A stretch of 64,000 bases of DNA from Marinibacterium anthonyi (GTDB taxonomy: Bacteria; Pseudomonadota; Alphaproteobacteria; Rhodobacterales; Rhodobacteraceae): positions 62,001 to 126,000 of the forward strand of contig CP031586.1 in the NCBI GenBank assembly GCA_003217735.2, in the 5' to 3' direction. The translations under genes and the position numbers were made by a program. Every line of letters begins with the position of its first letter. Positions within the stretch are counted from its first letter, which is position 1. Shown in pieces: positions 8,610 through 16,791 of the stretch. Below the pieces are notes generated by a model, which searched no databases, was not told the origin of the DNA, and worked only from the letters and a program-made list of their open reading frames with translations.

Positions 8610-8961
8610 CGTGACGCCGGTGCTGGTCACCATGGCGCCCTTTGACGCCGTGACGCCCAAGGGCGCGGTGACCGGCGGCTGGCTGATGACCCAGCTGGAC
8701 GTGGCGGCGGGGCTGGCCGGGCGCACCGCATCGGGCGGCGAGGCGTTGATCTTGTCCATCAAGGACCTGACGTTCAAGGCGGCGCTGCACGCCGGCGAAG
8801 CCTTTGCGATCCGGGCCGAACTGACCCGCCGGGGCAACACATCCTTTAACCTGTCGCTTTCCGCACAGGGCGGTGACGGGCCCAACATGCGCGAGATCTT
8901 CGCGGCCGACGTGGTGATGGTGGCAATCGATACCGATGGCAAACCAAGAAAATTGAGCTGA
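8602..8961 (+). CDS. small hotdog acyl-CoA thioesterase (YciA-like)
   Basis: The protein has 119 residues. The stretch GGWLMTQLDVAAGLAG matches the YciA pattern in which a glycine pair and an aspartate at the start of the hotdog helix make the active site. LSIKDLTFKAALHAGE follows as in the same family. YciA enzymes hydrolyse a wide range of acyl-CoAs. The gene overlaps the RidA-like gene by eight bases and is the last gene of the operon before MarR. With the protein at 7751 it gives this operon two thioesterases, which suggests strong pressure to free CoA. Confidence 0.82.
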   Translation: MTDVTPVLVTMAPFDAVTPKGAVTGGWLMTQLDVAAGLAGRTASGGEALILSIKDLTFKAALHAGEAFAIRAELTRRGNTSFNLSLSAQGGDGPNMREIFAADVVMVAIDTDGKPRKLS

Positions 8962-9025
8962 GACGCCGAATTCCGCTGTTCCGAGGGGCTTTCGCCCGCA
9001 GGGGCAGCTTTTGCTTTACCTCGCC

Positions 9026-9049
9026 GATTTTAAGTTGATACTTGAAATA
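9026..9049 (+). promoter_or_regulatory. candidate MarR autoregulatory operator
   Basis: GATTTTAAGT (9026-9035) and ACTTGAAATA (9040-9049) form an inverted repeat with a four-base spacer; eight of ten positions pair. The right half is identical to the half-site at 24910-24919. A further TATTCAA at 9052-9058 adds symmetry with TTGAA. The site lies 31 bases before the MarR start, typical of autorepression. Confidence 0.55.
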
Positions 9050-9079
9050 AATATTCAATCCCGGGCGGCGAAGCAGACC

Positions 9080-9550
9080 ATGGACCAGCAAGGCATCCAC
9101 GAAATCGAAGACGACGGCCTGGCACGGCACCGGCTGCGCCTGTGGTTGCAGATGCTCAAGGCCGTGCGGTTCGTCGAGGGATCGCTGCGCGAACGCCTGC
9201 GCGAAGGCTATGACACCACGCTGCCCCGCTTCGACGTGCTGGCCGCCCTTCATGCCGCGCCCGAGGGCATGAAGATGAGCGAACTGTCCAAGCACCTGGT
9301 CGTGTCGAACGGCAATATCACCGGCGTGGTGGATCGGCTGGTGTCCGAAGGGCTGGCGGAACGTCAGAACCTGGCCTCCGACCGGCGGGCGTTCCTGGTG
9401 CGCATCACCGACAAGGGTCAGGCGCTGATGGACGAGATGACGGCCGAACACCTGGCCTGGATCGACGAGATGTTCCACAACGTGTCCGAGGCGGACGCGG
9501 CGCGGGCGATCTCGATCATGCTGGACATCCGCCAGAAGGTCGCGAAATAG
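9080..9550 (+). CDS. MarR-family regulator
   Basis: From the ATG at 9080 the protein has 156 residues. A start at 9011 would run through the operator-like repeat and is less likely. The winged helix covers about residues 45-115 with MKMSELSKHLVVSNGNITGVVDRL as the recognition region, followed by the wing SDRRAFLVRITDKG. MarR proteins of this kind often sense aromatic acids or their CoA thioesters and repress degradation operons. Its location after the flavoprotein operon and the shared motif at 4662, 9026 and 24887 make it the best candidate controller of the aromatic genes here. Confidence 0.9.
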   Translation: MDQQGIHEIEDDGLARHRLRLWLQMLKAVRFVEGSLRERLREGYDTTLPRFDVLAALHAAPEGMKMSELSKHLVVSNGNITGVVDRLVSEGLAERQNLASDRRAFLVRITDKGQALMDEMTAEHLAWIDEMFHNVSEADAARAISIMLDIRQKVAK

Positions 9551-9556
9551 GCGCTG

Positions 9557-9578
9557 CGGCCCCCTTGGAAGGGGGCCG
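9557..9578. terminator. bidirectional hairpin between convergent genes
   Basis: CGGCCCCCTT and AAGGGGGCCG pair perfectly over ten bases around a GG centre, between the stop of MarR and the stop of the SDR at 9585. There is no clear T-run on either side. The position between convergent genes supports a two-way terminator. Confidence 0.7.
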
Positions 9579-9584
9579 GTATGT

Positions 9585-10394
9585 TCAGAGGATGCCGGTT
9601 TCCTTCGCCACGCGGCGATAGCCCGATCCGGCGGTGAAGCCGCCGTCGATCACGAAATCCTCGCCCGTGATGAAACCCGACCCGTCCGAGGCCAGGAACA
9701 GCACCAGCTGCGCCACCTCGTCGGCCTCGCCCGCGCGCTGCATCGGTGTCATGCCGATCATCGGGCCCAGGTGCGGCGAGTTGCGGTTCAGGTCGGTGAC
9801 GATCAGTCCGGGGCAGATCGCGTTCACGCGGATGCCTTGTTCGGCGAATTCCATCGCCGCCGACCGCGTCAGACCGCGCAAAGCCCATTTCGACGACGTG
9901 TAGGCCGGGTCGTAATGCCCGGAAAACCCGCTGTTGGACGAGATGTTGATGATCGAACCGCCACCGGTTTCGGCCATCAGCACGGACGCCAGCTTGGTGC
10001 CGATGAAGGCGCCGGTGGCGTTGACGTCCAGCACCTTGCGCCATTCCTCGACCGACATGTCGCGGATGATCTTGCGGTTGATGATGCCGGCATTATTGAC
10101 CAGCACGTCCAGCCGCCCGGTCCAGTCGCGCACCAGGTTCAGCGCCGCCGCCCATTCGCTTTCCGAAGTCACATCCAGCTTCAGGAACTTCACCCGATGG
10201 CCTTCGCCGGTCAGCCGTTCGACCAGCGCGTGGCCATCGTCTTCCAGCACATCGCACAGCAGGACCGAGGCGCCGGCGGTCGCCAGCATCTCGGCCTCGA
10301 CCGCGCCCTGACCCCGGGCCGCGCCGGTGACGATGGCGGTCTTGCCCGAAAGGTCGGTCAGCGCGCCCTTGGCCTTTTGGAAATCGACGCTCAT
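9585..10394 (-). CDS. short-chain dehydrogenase/reductase (SDR)
   Basis: This 269-residue classical SDR has TGAARGQG near residue 23, NNAG near 95, and YTSSK as the catalytic tyrosine/lysine pair. It starts inside the end of the FAH-family gene with a four-base overlap, so both come from one message led by the cupin at 11307-11732. An SDR next to an FAH hydrolase is known from non-phosphorylative deoxy-sugar acid pathways, where the SDR makes a 2,4-diketo acid that the hydrolase splits. It could equally act on an aromatic-derived alcohol. Confidence 0.87.
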   Translation of the reverse strand: MSVDFQKAKGALTDLSGKTAIVTGAARGQGAVEAEMLATAGASVLLCDVLEDDGHALVERLTGEGHRVKFLKLDVTSESEWAAALNLVRDWTGRLDVLVNNAGIINRKIIRDMSVEEWRKVLDVNATGAFIGTKLASVLMAETGGGSIINISSNSGFSGHYDPAYTSSKWALRGLTRSAAMEFAEQGIRVNAICPGLIVTDLNRNSPHLGPMIGMTPMQRAGEADEVAQLVLFLASDGSGFITGEDFVIDGGFTAGSGYRRVAKETGIL

Positions 10395-11233
10395 GCCTGC
10401 ACCATCAGCTGGCGCTGTTCGCCCAGTCCTGCCGCGCCCAGGGTCACCACCTGGCCGGCGGTCAGGAAGGTGGGCGGTTTCATCCCCAGGCCCACACCCG
10501 GCGGCGTGCCGGTGGCGATGATGTCGCCCGCTTCCAGCGTCATGAATTGCGAGATGTAATGCACCAGGAACGCCGCCCCGAAGATCATCGTCTTGGTGTT
10601 GCCGGTCTGGCGGCGTTCACCGTCCACGTCCAGCCACAGGTCGATGTCCTGCACATCGGCGATCTCGTCCTTCGTCACCATCCAGGGGCCGACCGGGCCG
10701 AAGGTGTCGTGGCTCTTGCCCTTCACCCATTGCCCGCCGCGTTCGGATTGGAACCGGCGTTCGGACACATCGTTGACCAGCGCGTAACCGGCCACGTGAT
10801 CCAGCGCATCCACCTCGGAAATGTGACGCCCGGTGGTGCCGATCACGATGCCCAGCTCGACTTCCCAGTCGGTGCGGTCCGATCCGCGCGGGATCTGGAC
10901 ATCGTCATTGGGGCCGCACAGCGCGGTGGTCGCCTTCATGAACAGGATCGGTTCCTCGGGCGGCTCTTTCCCGGTTTCCCTGGCGTGGTCGGAATAGTTC
11001 AGACCGACGCAGATGAACTTGCCGGGCCGCGCGATGGCGGAGCCAAGGCGGGGCTCACTTTCAACCAGCGGCAGCGATGCGGGCTCCGTCGCGGCGATGC
11101 GGGCAAGTCCGTCGGGAGTCAGGGCGGCGCCGTCGATATCGGGCACGATGGCCGACAGGTCGCGGATCTTGCCCTCGGCATCCAGAAGCCCGGGCTTTTC
11201 GGCGCCAACCGGGCCGTAGCGAAGCAGTTTCAT
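10391..11233 (-). CDS. fumarylacetoacetate hydrolase (FAH) family protein
   Basis: The start at 11233 is preceded by AGGAAGACATC and gives 280 residues beginning MKLLRYGP, the usual beginning for this FAH subgroup; the open frame extends 17 codons further but without a better site. FAH metal-site motifs are visible: GLNYSDHARE, a TDWEVELGIVIG segment with acidic ligands, and IATGTPPGVG near the C-terminus. Members cleave or hydrate beta-diketo acids such as 2,4-diketo-3-deoxy acids or acylpyruvates from ring cleavage. The neighbouring cupin and SDR leave both options open. Confidence 0.88.
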   Translation of the reverse strand: MKLLRYGPVGAEKPGLLDAEGKIRDLSAIVPDIDGAALTPDGLARIAATEPASLPLVESEPRLGSAIARPGKFICVGLNYSDHARETGKEPPEEPILFMKATTALCGPNDDVQIPRGSDRTDWEVELGIVIGTTGRHISEVDALDHVAGYALVNDVSERRFQSERGGQWVKGKSHDTFGPVGPWMVTKDEIADVQDIDLWLDVDGERRQTGNTKTMIFGAAFLVHYISQFMTLEAGDIIATGTPPGVGLGMKPPTFLTAGQVVTLGAAGLGEQRQLMVQA

Positions 11234-11306
11234 GATGTCTTCCTTTGTCAAAGGCGCGCCCGGCACGTCACGGACAAGCCGCAAGTGTCTGGGCGCGCCA
11301 GTCAGA

Positions 11307-11732
11307 TCACGCGCGGCGATAGCCTTCGAGCGCTTCGTCGGGGACGTCGGGAAGGTTGGTCACCAGGTTGTCCGGCGTCCGGCAGGTCAGCCAGACCAGT
11401 TCGTCGGTGGTGGACATGTTGACCTCGACATGCGGCATGAAGGGCGGAACGAAGACGAAATCGCCTTCGTACATGTCGATGTATTCCTTGTAGTCGTCGC
11501 CGAAATAGATCCGGCCGTGGCCCTTCAGGACGTATCCGCCGGTCTCGCATTCCTCGTGGTGATGCGGGGGCGACCGGTGGCCCGGTTCATTGCTGACGCG
11601 GCCGAACCAGATCTTGGTGGCGGGGGTGTGCTGCGGGCTGACGCCGGATTTGCGGACGCATTCGCCCGATTGCAGCGTGTTGTCGCCAAGCTCGGACGAG
11701 CGGGTGACGACGGGAACAACCTTGTCGGTCAT
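11307..11732 (-). CDS. single-domain metal-binding cupin
   Basis: The start at 11732 follows GGGAGGAAATC and gives 141 residues. Cupin motif 1 appears as G-HRSPP-HHH-EEC-E, and motif 2 as G-DFVFV-P-PF-MP-H with a following asparagine, so the His, His, Glu, His metal set is present. Such cupins can be dioxygenases, isomerases or sensors. It leads the cupin-FAH-SDR transcript. An oxygenase role would fit an FAH hydrolase acting after ring cleavage, yet gentisate dioxygenases are normally two-cupin proteins of about 350 residues, so I do not name it as one. Confidence 0.82.
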   Translation of the reverse strand: MTDKVVPVVTRSSELGDNTLQSGECVRKSGVSPQHTPATKIWFGRVSNEPGHRSPPHHHEECETGGYVLKGHGRIYFGDDYKEYIDMYEGDFVFVPPFMPHVEVNMSTTDELVWLTCRTPDNLVTNLPDVPDEALEGYRRA

Positions 11733-11798
11733 GATTTCCTCCCGAGAGAATGAAGGTGCTGGCCCTGCGAGGCAAGGTCGCGCAACCCTCACACATGG

Positions 11799-11815
11799 TA
11801 TTTTAAATCTCAAGT
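11799..11815 (-). promoter_or_regulatory. possible MarR half-sites before the cupin operon
   Basis: TATTTTAAAT (11799-11808) and AATCTCAAGT (11806-11815) each match TATTTCAAGT in eight of ten positions. They overlap and run in the same direction rather than forming a palindrome, so this is weaker than the sites at 9026 and 24887. It lies about 70 bases before the cupin start. Confidence 0.3.
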
Positions 11816-12100
11816 AAATTGTTGATGGCCCTGGCGGGTGATCAGGCGCGATCACGCTGTCATCGCCCATGTTTTCTGGAACTTTCGCGGCTTTCCGGAT
11901 CACCCTGCCGTTCCGGTCTTCCGATTTATCTTCAGGTCCGAACGAACTCTGATCCCCCCGACTCGTTATCCGAACCGCCCCCGACGGGTCGTTTCAATGG
12001 CATTGGGCCGCGCGCCGGCGCGCATTCGTGCTGATAAAATCCTCGGGCATCGCGGCTGATTGAGGCGGATTGCTTCAAATCTAAAGTTTTTGTTCGCTCA

Positions 12101-12110
12101 TTTGATCAAA
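12101..12110. promoter_or_regulatory. TTTGATCAAA palindrome upstream of the peptide ABC operon
   Basis: This perfect palindrome lies 87 bases before the start of the solute-binding protein gene. With its left flank it gives TCATTTGATCAAA, identical over 13 bases to the site before the M20 peptidase at 3902-3914. Two operons with M20 enzymes sharing one site suggests a common regulator. Confidence 0.45.
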
Positions 12111-12196
12111 GGATCTTGTGAGCGCGGATCATGTGTGTTTGCGTGAGTCGTCGCTGGACGAAAAGCCCGAACGGGCGCAACCCAACAGGAATTCTC

Positions 12197-13774
12197 ATGA
12201 CACCAATCAGGACTACTCTTCTGGCTGCCACGGTTCTTGCCGGCACGGCCATGGGCGGCCAGGCGGCCGAGTTCGACTTTGCCGGACCGCTGGACGCCTA
12301 TACGCTGGACCCGCACGCCATTTCGAACACGCTGGTCTTCGCGATCCTGCACAACGTCTACGACTCGCTCGTGCTGCGCGGCCCGGATCTTGAGCTTGAG
12401 CCCGGTCTTGCGACCGAATGGCGCCAGGTCGACGACACCACCTGGGAATTCAAGCTGCGCGAGGGCGTGACCTTTACCAACGGCAATGCCTTCACCGCCG
12501 ATGACGTGGTCTTTTCCTTCGAACGCGCCAAGAAGGGCGGCATGAAAAGCCACCTGTCGGGCGCCAGCGCCATCGAGAAGGTGGACGATTACACCGTCCG
12601 CATCACCACGCCCCAGATCAACCCGATCCTGCCCAAGCAGATCGTCAACTGGCTGATCATGGACAAGGAATGGGCCGAGGAGAACGGCGCCGTCGAACCC
12701 GGCAAGGCCGACAATTCGACCGAAGGCTTCGCCAACCGCAATGCGATGGGCACCGGCGCCTACGTGATCTCCGACCGCGACCCGGGCGTGATGACCGAAT
12801 TCACCGCCAACCCCGACTGGTGGGGCGACCGCAGCGGCAACATCGACAAGGCGACCTTCCACGTGATCGCCAATGCCTCGACCCGCGTTGCCGCGCTGAT
12901 GTCGGGCGAAGTCGACATGATCGACGACGTGCCGCCGCAGGACACCGCCCGCATCGAGAAGGCCGACGGCCTGTCGGTCAAGGCGCAGCCCAACCTGCGC
13001 GCCGTCTACCTGCAGCCCGACGTGGCGCGCGACGAACTGATCCACGGGTCGGCCGAAGGCAACCCGTTCAAGGATGAGCGCGTGCGCGAAGCCATGTCGC
13101 TGGTCATCGACACCGGCGCCATCCAGAAGCGGATCATGCGGGGCTATTCCACGCCGCTGGGCCTGCCCATCGCCAAGGAAGTCACCGGGTCGACCGAAGA
13201 GCTGAACACGCCCGTCACCCCGGATCTGGACAAGGCCAAGGCGCTGATGGCCGAGGCCGGCTATGCCGATGGCTTCGACGTCACGCTGGACTGTACCTCG
13301 GACCGGTTCATGAACGACGAAGCCACCTGTCTGGCCGTCGGGTCCTTCCTGAGCCAGATCAACATCAACGTCACGCCGCGCGCGCAGACCACCAGCCGGT
13401 GGGCGCAACAGATCAACCCTCCGGGATATGACACGTCCTTCGTGATGGTCAGCTATTCGCCCTACACCTACGACGCGCATCAATTCCTGGTGGGTCTGGC
13501 GGTAACGCGCGATGCGGACGCCGGGCGCGGATCGTTCAACATCGGCGGGTATTCCAACCCGAAGGTGGACGAACTGACCGACCAGATCGGCGCCGAGACC
13601 GACCCCGACAAGCGCGCCGCATTGATGGAAGAGGCATTCGCCATCATCAAGGCCGACCACGCCTATATCCCGATCCACCAGCTGCAGATCCTCTGGGGTG
13701 TGCGCGACGGGGTCGAGGTGGTCCAGCAGGCCGACCTCAGCTACCCGCTGGCATGGTTCTCGGTGGACGAATGA
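12197..13774 (+). CDS. ABC transporter solute-binding protein, family 5 (DppA/OppA type)
   Basis: The start at 12197 follows an AGGA site and gives 525 residues with a signal peptide ending QAA before E25. The mature protein has the family-5 layout: LDPHAISNTLVFAILHNVYDSL near the start, and the conserved GLATEW...WEFKLREGVTFTNG segment. Family-5 receptors bind peptides, opines, nickel or other conjugates. It heads an operon with an ArgE-like deacylase, two permeases, two ATPases and an aminotransferase, so an N-acylated amino acid or small peptide is a likely ligand. Length is usual. Confidence 0.9.
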   Translation: MTPIRTTLLAATVLAGTAMGGQAAEFDFAGPLDAYTLDPHAISNTLVFAILHNVYDSLVLRGPDLELEPGLATEWRQVDDTTWEFKLREGVTFTNGNAFTADDVVFSFERAKKGGMKSHLSGASAIEKVDDYTVRITTPQINPILPKQIVNWLIMDKEWAEENGAVEPGKADNSTEGFANRNAMGTGAYVISDRDPGVMTEFTANPDWWGDRSGNIDKATFHVIANASTRVAALMSGEVDMIDDVPPQDTARIEKADGLSVKAQPNLRAVYLQPDVARDELIHGSAEGNPFKDERVREAMSLVIDTGAIQKRIMRGYSTPLGLPIAKEVTGSTEELNTPVTPDLDKAKALMAEAGYADGFDVTLDCTSDRFMNDEATCLAVGSFLSQININVTPRAQTTSRWAQQINPPGYDTSFVMVSYSPYTYDAHQFLVGLAVTRDADAGRGSFNIGGYSNPKVDELTDQIGAETDPDKRAALMEEAFAIIKADHAYIPIHQLQILWGVRDGVEVVQQADLSYPLAWFSVDE

Positions 13775-14922
13775 TGTCAGCTCCGGATTTCACGCGCCCG
13801 CTGGCCGACCTGGTTGGCTTTCCGACGATCTCGGCGGTCAGCAACCTTGAGCTGGTGGCGTATCTGGAAGACCTGGCCGCCCAACTGGGCGGCCGGGTCC
13901 GACGGTTTCCGGATCCGACGGGGGAGAAGGCCAACCTTCTCCTTTCCGTCGGCCCGGAGGTGGCCGGGGGCATCGTGCTGTCCGGTCACACCGACGTCGT
14001 GCCGGTCGAAGGGCAGGCCTGGACGGGCGATCCCTGGACCCTGCGCGACACCGGCAAACGGCTGATCGGGCGCGGTGCCACGGACATGAAGGGGTTCCTG
14101 GCGTGCTGCCTGGCGATCCTGCCGCAAGCCTCTGCCGCGCCGCTCAAGCGTCCGCTGCACCTGGCCTTTTCCTATGACGAGGAAGTGGGGTGCACCGGTG
14201 TCGGCCCGATGGCGGAATTCGTGGGCGAGAACCTGGCGCCCAAGCTTGCCGTGATCGGCGAGGCGACGAACATGCGCCTGGTGGATGCGCACAAGGGCGG
14301 CTGCATCGGCTGGACCCATGTAAAGGGCAAGCCCGGCCATTCATCGAACCCCGGACTTGGGGTCAACGCGGTGATGATCGCGGCCGAGATGATCGCCGAG
14401 ATCAATCGCATCTACGAAGGCATGCAAAGCGGCCCGCAGTTCAAGGGCCTGACGCCGCCGCATTCGACCATTCAGGTCAACCAGGTGCAGGGCGGCAGCC
14501 ACGGCAACATCATTGCCGAGGATGCGAAATTCTTCTGGGAAATGCGCCTTGTCCCCGGCCAGAAGGACACCGATGTCCTCGACCGGATGCAGGCAAAGGC
14601 GCGCGCGCTGGAACAGGCCATGAAAGCCGTGGACCCCGCCACGGGCATTCGGCTGGACATTCAGGCCCGCATCCCCGCGCTGGTCCCCGCTGTCGAACCG
14701 GCGCTTCAATCGCGACTGCTGAAGCTGTTGGGGCAGGACCGGCCCGAAGCCGTGTCCTATGGCACCGAAGCCGGCATATTCGCCAATGCAGGCACGCCCG
14801 CCGTCGTGGTGGGCCCGGGCGATATCCGCGATGCGCACCAGCCGGACGAGGCAATCGACATCGCCCAGATGGCCGCCTGCTGCGATTTCCTCCTCTCCCT
14901 CACCGACACTCTGACCCGGTAA
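13771..14922 (+). CDS. M20-family deacylase, acetylornithine deacetylase (ArgE)-like
   Basis: The start at 13771 overlaps the upstream stop by four bases and gives 383 residues. The M20 zinc set is visible: H73 and D75 in SGHTDVVPVEG, D105 in GRGATDMKG, E137/E138 in YDEEVGC, a glutamate in GEATNMRL, and a late histidine in RDAHQPDEAID. ArgE removes acetyl from N-acetylornithine, but close relatives act on other N-acyl amino acids. Sitting inside a peptide-type ABC operon with an aminotransferase, it is more likely catabolic than part of arginine synthesis. Confidence 0.88.
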   Translation: MMSAPDFTRPLADLVGFPTISAVSNLELVAYLEDLAAQLGGRVRRFPDPTGEKANLLLSVGPEVAGGIVLSGHTDVVPVEGQAWTGDPWTLRDTGKRLIGRGATDMKGFLACCLAILPQASAAPLKRPLHLAFSYDEEVGCTGVGPMAEFVGENLAPKLAVIGEATNMRLVDAHKGGCIGWTHVKGKPGHSSNPGLGVNAVMIAAEMIAEINRIYEGMQSGPQFKGLTPPHSTIQVNQVQGGSHGNIIAEDAKFFWEMRLVPGQKDTDVLDRMQAKARALEQAMKAVDPATGIRLDIQARIPALVPAVEPALQSRLLKLLGQDRPEAVSYGTEAGIFANAGTPAVVVGPGDIRDAHQPDEAIDIAQMAACCDFLLSLTDTLTR

Positions 14923-14929
14923 ACGCCAC

Positions 14930-15901
14930 ATGCTCCTGCAATCCCTCGAACGGGTGCTCCAGACCCTTCTGGTGTTGCTGATCATCAGCTTCATCGCCTT
15001 CATGCTGGTCGCCACGCTCGGCGACCCGCTTGGGCTTCTTCTGCCCCCCGATGCCACCGTCGCCGAACGCCAGGAGCTGATCGCGCGCCTGTCGCTTGAC
15101 CAGCCGATCCTGCTGCGCTTCTGGGACTTCCTGACCGGCGTGCTGCACGGCGATTTCGGCATTTCCTACCGCACCCAGGACGAAGTCGGCCTGATGATCG
15201 GCGAACGCCTTCCGGCGACTCTGGAACTGGCCTTTGCCAGTCTGCTGATCACCATCTTCGTCGGCCTTCCGCTTGGTATCCTGTGCGGCGTGGCGCCCAA
15301 TTCGCTGGCCGCGCGGGCGGTGATGTTCACGTCCATCGCCGGGATCACCCTGCCGAACTTCGTCGTCGGCATCGTGCTGATCGCGGTGTTTTCGACCCAG
15401 CTGGGATGGCTGCCGTCCTTCGGGCGCGGCGATACGGTGGACCTGGGATGGTGGAAGACCGGGTTGCTGACGCTCTCGGGCTGGCGCGCGATCATCCTGC
15501 CGGCGATCACGCTGGCGGCCTTCCAGGTGACATTCGTCATCCGCATGCTGCGCACCCAGCTGATGGAGGTCGGCCAGTCCGAGCACATCCGCTTTGCCCG
15601 CGCGCGTGGCCTGTCGGAACGCCAGATCTGGTTTTCCTACGCGATGCGAAACGCGCTTTTGCCCACGATCACCATGCTGGCCCTGCAACTGGGCAATGTC
15701 ATCGCCTTTTCGGTCGTCACCGAAAGCGTCTTTGCCTGGCCGGGCCTGGGGTCGCTGTTCCTGCAATCGGTGCAGGCGGCGGATATTCCGGTGATCGCCA
15801 TCTATCTCATCTTCGTCGGGACGGTCTTCATGGTGCTGAACCTGATCATCGAGCTCTGCTACCCGCTGATCGACCCGCGCCTGAAAAGGAAATCCTCATG
15901 A
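14930..15901 (+). CDS. ABC transporter permease, DppB type
   Basis: This 323-residue inner-membrane protein has a first transmembrane helix at about 10-30, a large periplasmic loop, then five more helices. The EAA loop that contacts the ATPase reads GLSERQIWFSYAMRNALLP. It begins eight bases after the deacylase gene and overlaps the DppC gene by four bases. It pairs with the 15898-16791 permease to form the channel for the compound bound by the 12197 receptor. Confidence 0.92.
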   Translation: MLLQSLERVLQTLLVLLIISFIAFMLVATLGDPLGLLLPPDATVAERQELIARLSLDQPILLRFWDFLTGVLHGDFGISYRTQDEVGLMIGERLPATLELAFASLLITIFVGLPLGILCGVAPNSLAARAVMFTSIAGITLPNFVVGIVLIAVFSTQLGWLPSFGRGDTVDLGWWKTGLLTLSGWRAIILPAITLAAFQVTFVIRMLRTQLMEVGQSEHIRFARARGLSERQIWFSYAMRNALLPTITMLALQLGNVIAFSVVTESVFAWPGLGSLFLQSVQAADIPVIAIYLIFVGTVFMVLNLIIELCYPLIDPRLKRKSS

Positions 15902-16791
15902 AAGCGCTGAAGGAAGCCCTTTCGGGCGCGCGCGGCGCCCAGGCGTCGGCGGTGATCCTGGTGCTGCTGATCGGCTATGCGCTGATCGTGCCGCTGTTCG
16001 TCGACGACCCGTTCCAGCTGTCGGGCATGTCGATCATGGATGCGTTCAACCCGCCGGTCTGGATGGACATGGGCACCTGGGCCATGCCGCTTGGCGCCGA
16101 CGACCAGGGCCGCGACATGGTGGCCGCCATCGCCTATGGGCTGCGGTCGTCGATCTTCGTGGGCGTGTCTTCGGTGCTGATCGGGCTGATCCTCGGCGGC
16201 ATCCTCGGCCTGATCGCGGGCTTCAACGGAGGCCGTATCGACGCGTTGATCATGCGCACGGCGGATGTGCAGCTGGCCTATCCGGCGCTGCTGCTGGCCA
16301 TGGTGATCGACGGGATCGCCACCGCCGTTCTGGGCCGCGACCGGTCCATCGAGGTCGCCATCACCATCGTGATCCTGTCCATCGGCATCGCCTTCTGGGT
16401 GCAATACGCCCGCACCATCCGCGCTTCGGTGATGGTGGAACGGGAACAGGATTACGTCGCCGCCGCGCGGGTGACGGGCCGGTCGGCGTCGGCCATCGTG
16501 ATCAGGCACATCCTGCCCAATGTCATGGCCCCGGTGCTGGTGATCGCGACGATCAACCTTGGGATCGCCATCATCACCGAAGCCACGCTGTCCTTCCTCG
16601 GCATCGGCATCCCGCTGACCTATCCGTCGCTGGGGTCGTTGATCCGCAACGGCAACGATTTCCTGCAATCGGGGGAATGGTGGATCTCGGCCTGGCCCTG
16701 CCTTGTGCTGGTGCTGCTGGTCATCGCGGTCAACGTGCTGGGCGACCACCTGCGCGATCATTTCAATCCCAAGATCCGGGGGCGTTCATGA
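15898..16791 (+). CDS. ABC transporter permease, DppC type
   Basis: The ATG at 15898 overlaps the DppB stop by four bases and gives 297 residues. The protein has an N-terminal helix, the PLGADDQGRDM motif typical of DppC before the core, and an EAA loop reading GRSASAIVIRHILPNVMAP. It ends in a four-base overlap with the first ATPase gene. The membrane topology and length are normal. Confidence 0.92.
   Translation: MKALKEALSGARGAQASAVILVLLIGYALIVPLFVDDPFQLSGMSIMDAFNPPVWMDMGTWAMPLGADDQGRDMVAAIAYGLRSSIFVGVSSVLIGLILGGILGLIAGFNGGRIDALIMRTADVQLAYPALLLAMVIDGIATAVLGRDRSIEVAITIVILSIGIAFWVQYARTIRASVMVEREQDYVAAARVTGRSASAIVIRHILPNVMAPVLVIATINLGIAIITEATLSFLGIGIPLTYPSLGSLIRNGNDFLQSGEWWISAWPCLVLVLLVIAVNVLGDHLRDHFNPKIRGRS

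Larger units (their letters stand above)
11733..12196. other. 464-base divergent intergenic region
   Basis: This region separates the minus-strand cupin operon from the plus-strand peptide ABC operon and should contain both promoters. Its most AT-rich parts are around 11795-11825 and 12075-12115. It holds half-site-like repeats (11799-11815), a TTTGATCAAA palindrome (12101-12110) and a GC palindrome GCGCGCCGGCGCGC at 12010-12023. The short open frames inside resemble no known family, and I see no gene here. Confidence 0.6.

Noticed and set aside
11307-11732. Assignment of this cupin as gentisate 1,2-dioxygenase
   Set aside because: Gentisate dioxygenases are two-cupin proteins of about 350 residues; this has one cupin and 141 residues.
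12010-12023. GC palindrome GCGCGCCGGCGCGC
   Set aside because: Such strings are common in G+C-rich genomes, and this one has no matching copy near other promoters.
11819-12059. Short plus-strand open frames in the cupin-ABC intergenic region
   Set aside because: There is no ribosome site and no family resemblance, and they overlap probable promoter elements.
13771-14922. ArgE of arginine biosynthesis
   Set aside because: Its place inside a peptide-type ABC operon with an aminotransferase points to catabolism of an imported N-acyl compound.
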